Below the pieces are notes generated by a model. It ran no database searches. It was not told the DNA's origin and saw nothing but the letters and a program-made list of their open reading frames with translations. 64,000 bases of DNA from SZUA-100 sp965248135 (GTDB taxonomy: Bacteria > Pseudomonadota > Alphaproteobacteria > Rhizobiales > Rhizobiaceae). The first letter of the stretch is position 1. Each line of letters starts with the position of its first letter. Below are positions 63,120 to 64,000 of the stretch, piece after piece. The stretch lies in the NCBI GenBank assembly GCA_965248135.1, contig CBDFIN010000008.1, forward strand, positions 186,001 to 250,000. The letters are read 5' to 3'. The translations under genes and the position numbers were made by a program.

Positions 63120-64000
63120 TTACCGAGCGCGTTCTTTCGCCTCAACTGGCTCCCTGTCGATCAGTATCTCAATTTGCGCCATTGCGTCATGCGGCAGCGG
63201 TCCATAATCGATTGCCCGGACAATCTCTTCGATTTGAGTGACAGTGCGTGCGCCGGGAATCGGAATATTCTCATCTGATTTGGCCCAAAGCCAGCAAAGT
63301 GCGCCCTGTGTCTGCGAGCGGCCATCCGTTATAAGCAGATCGCGCACCGCCTCCAGTCGCCTCAGGAAAAGCGGATTGGCCCGGGCGTTTTGAAAATATG
63401 CCGTCGCCGGGTTGCCGGTTGCGCGTATATCGGTCGCCGGCAACACCTCGTCAGCATCATATTTGCCCGTCAATAACCCCATGGCCAATGGCGAGCGGAT
63501 CAAGGAATACAAGTTTGTCTCGCGTGCGGTTTGGCCTATCCCGGGCGCATCATATAGCACGTTCATGGCGTATTCCACTGCGACAAATCCCTCCCGCCCA
63601 GCCATCGCACGCACGTTGGCGGAAAAATCGGTACTCCAGCCAAAGGCTCTGATTTTGCCGGCCTTACGGGCCTTTTCCATCTCATCAAACAGCAACGCCG
63701 CCTTTTCGGATGGGAATTCGTTCTGGTGAAACAGAAGAATGTCTATCGTGTCGCGCTCCAGCCGTTGAAGACAGCGCTCAATTGCGGGGATAACGGTTGC
63801 CGGATCGGTCTCGTCACCGGTCAGCTGTTTGGTTTTCTCATCAATAGCGATGCCGATTTTCGTGACGACAAGCACGTCATGCCGGCCTTTCAATGCCTTT
63901 GCCAAAAGCCTCTCGGCATGGCCAGCGCCATAGACGGCAGCGGTGTCAAACAGCCTGATGCCGCCGTCTAGTGCGGCGTGGATGGTTCGTATCGATTCAG
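63120..64000 (-). CDS. Aldo/keto reductase (partial, 5' end beyond window)
   Basis: The frame is open to the window edge and begins mid-protein at SIRTIHAALDGGIRLFDTAAVYG, which carries the catalytic Asp and Tyr of AKRs. LVVTKIG holds the Lys. LFHQNEF stands where the catalytic His of the family is placed, and PGARTVTQIEEIVRA binds the cofactor adenine. It belongs to the YajO/aryl-alcohol-dehydrogenase-like group. About 293 residues are visible; only the first ~30 are missing. Confidence 0.9.
   Translation of the reverse strand, partial: ESIRTIHAALDGGIRLFDTAAVYGAGHAERLLAKALKGRHDVLVVTKIGIAIDEKTKQLTGDETDPATVIPAIERCLQRLERDTIDILLFHQNEFPSEKAALLFDEMEKARKAGKIRAFGWSTDFSANVRAMAGREGFVAVEYAMNVLYDAPGIGQTARETNLYSLIRSPLAMGLLTGKYDADEVLPATDIRATGNPATAYFQNARANPLFLRRLEAVRDLLITDGRSQTQGALCWLWAKSDENIPIPGARTVTQIEEIVRAIDYGPLPHDAMAQIEILIDREPVEAKERAR

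Overview
The window looks like a chromosome segment of an alphaproteobacterium, probably Hyphomicrobiales-like. The evidence is the alaS/recA pair with a GAAC-N7-GAAC LexA box, an aerobic-type cobalamin block (cobP/cobW/cobN/cobO), a Tat-dependent oligopeptide-type transporter linked to opine/amino-acid-dehydrogenase-type subunits, and moderately GC-rich coding sequence. The genus cannot be named from sequence alone.

Layout. 1-2255 (- strand): ECF sigma factor, zinc-binding anti-sigma factor and the start of an FG-GAP repeat protein. 2484-7109 (+): an operon of a membrane-anchored glutamate-synthase-like FMN protein, an acetolactate-synthase-like ThDP enzyme and an aldehyde dehydrogenase. 7096-8169 (-): an SDR gene and the 3' end of a molybdopterin oxidoreductase gene.

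8170-23643 is an accessory block. A Tn3-family transposon (8170-16438) splits the molybdopterin gene. It has itself been hit by an IS3-type, an IS1380-type and an IS1202-like element. Next come relics of a conjugative or mobilizable island: a 5'-truncated TraG/TraD-like coupling protein, a Replic_Relax protein cut by an ISAs1 element, an AT-rich membrane protein cut by a second IS1380 copy, and an AlpA-like regulator next to the 3' end of tRNA-Lys(CTT). For most insertions the target duplications can be read directly, and removing the insert restores the reading frame.

23948-37497: housekeeping and metabolic genes (PhzF-like protein, CPA1 antiporter, kynurenine formamidase and tryptophan dioxygenase, ilvC, pdxJ, a DUF3445 protein, AKR, DUF1624, DUF302, USP, flavodoxin). 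37931-38728: a 2-oxoglutarate/iron oxygenase. 38817-44907 (-): cobP-cobW-cobN-cobO. 45739-49776 (-): alaS and recA. 50158-52009 (+): pseudouridine kinase and glycosidase. 52302-61842 (-): a nine-gene operon joining a complete Opp/Dpp-type ABC transporter, an enolase-superfamily enzyme and a three-subunit HcnABC/opine-oxidase-like dehydrogenase, with a divergent LysR regulator. The right edge holds a partial aldo/keto reductase.

Two dispersed non-coding repeat families stand out. One is a ~205-bp MITE-like element (three copies, each bounded by an 8-bp direct repeat), whose ends resemble the resident ISAs1 element. The other is a set of ~73-79-bp perfect-ended palindromes bounded by CTAG(TGG), often paired in a fixed two-hairpin unit. 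They lie beside genes and have supplied the C-terminal tail of the LysR protein.
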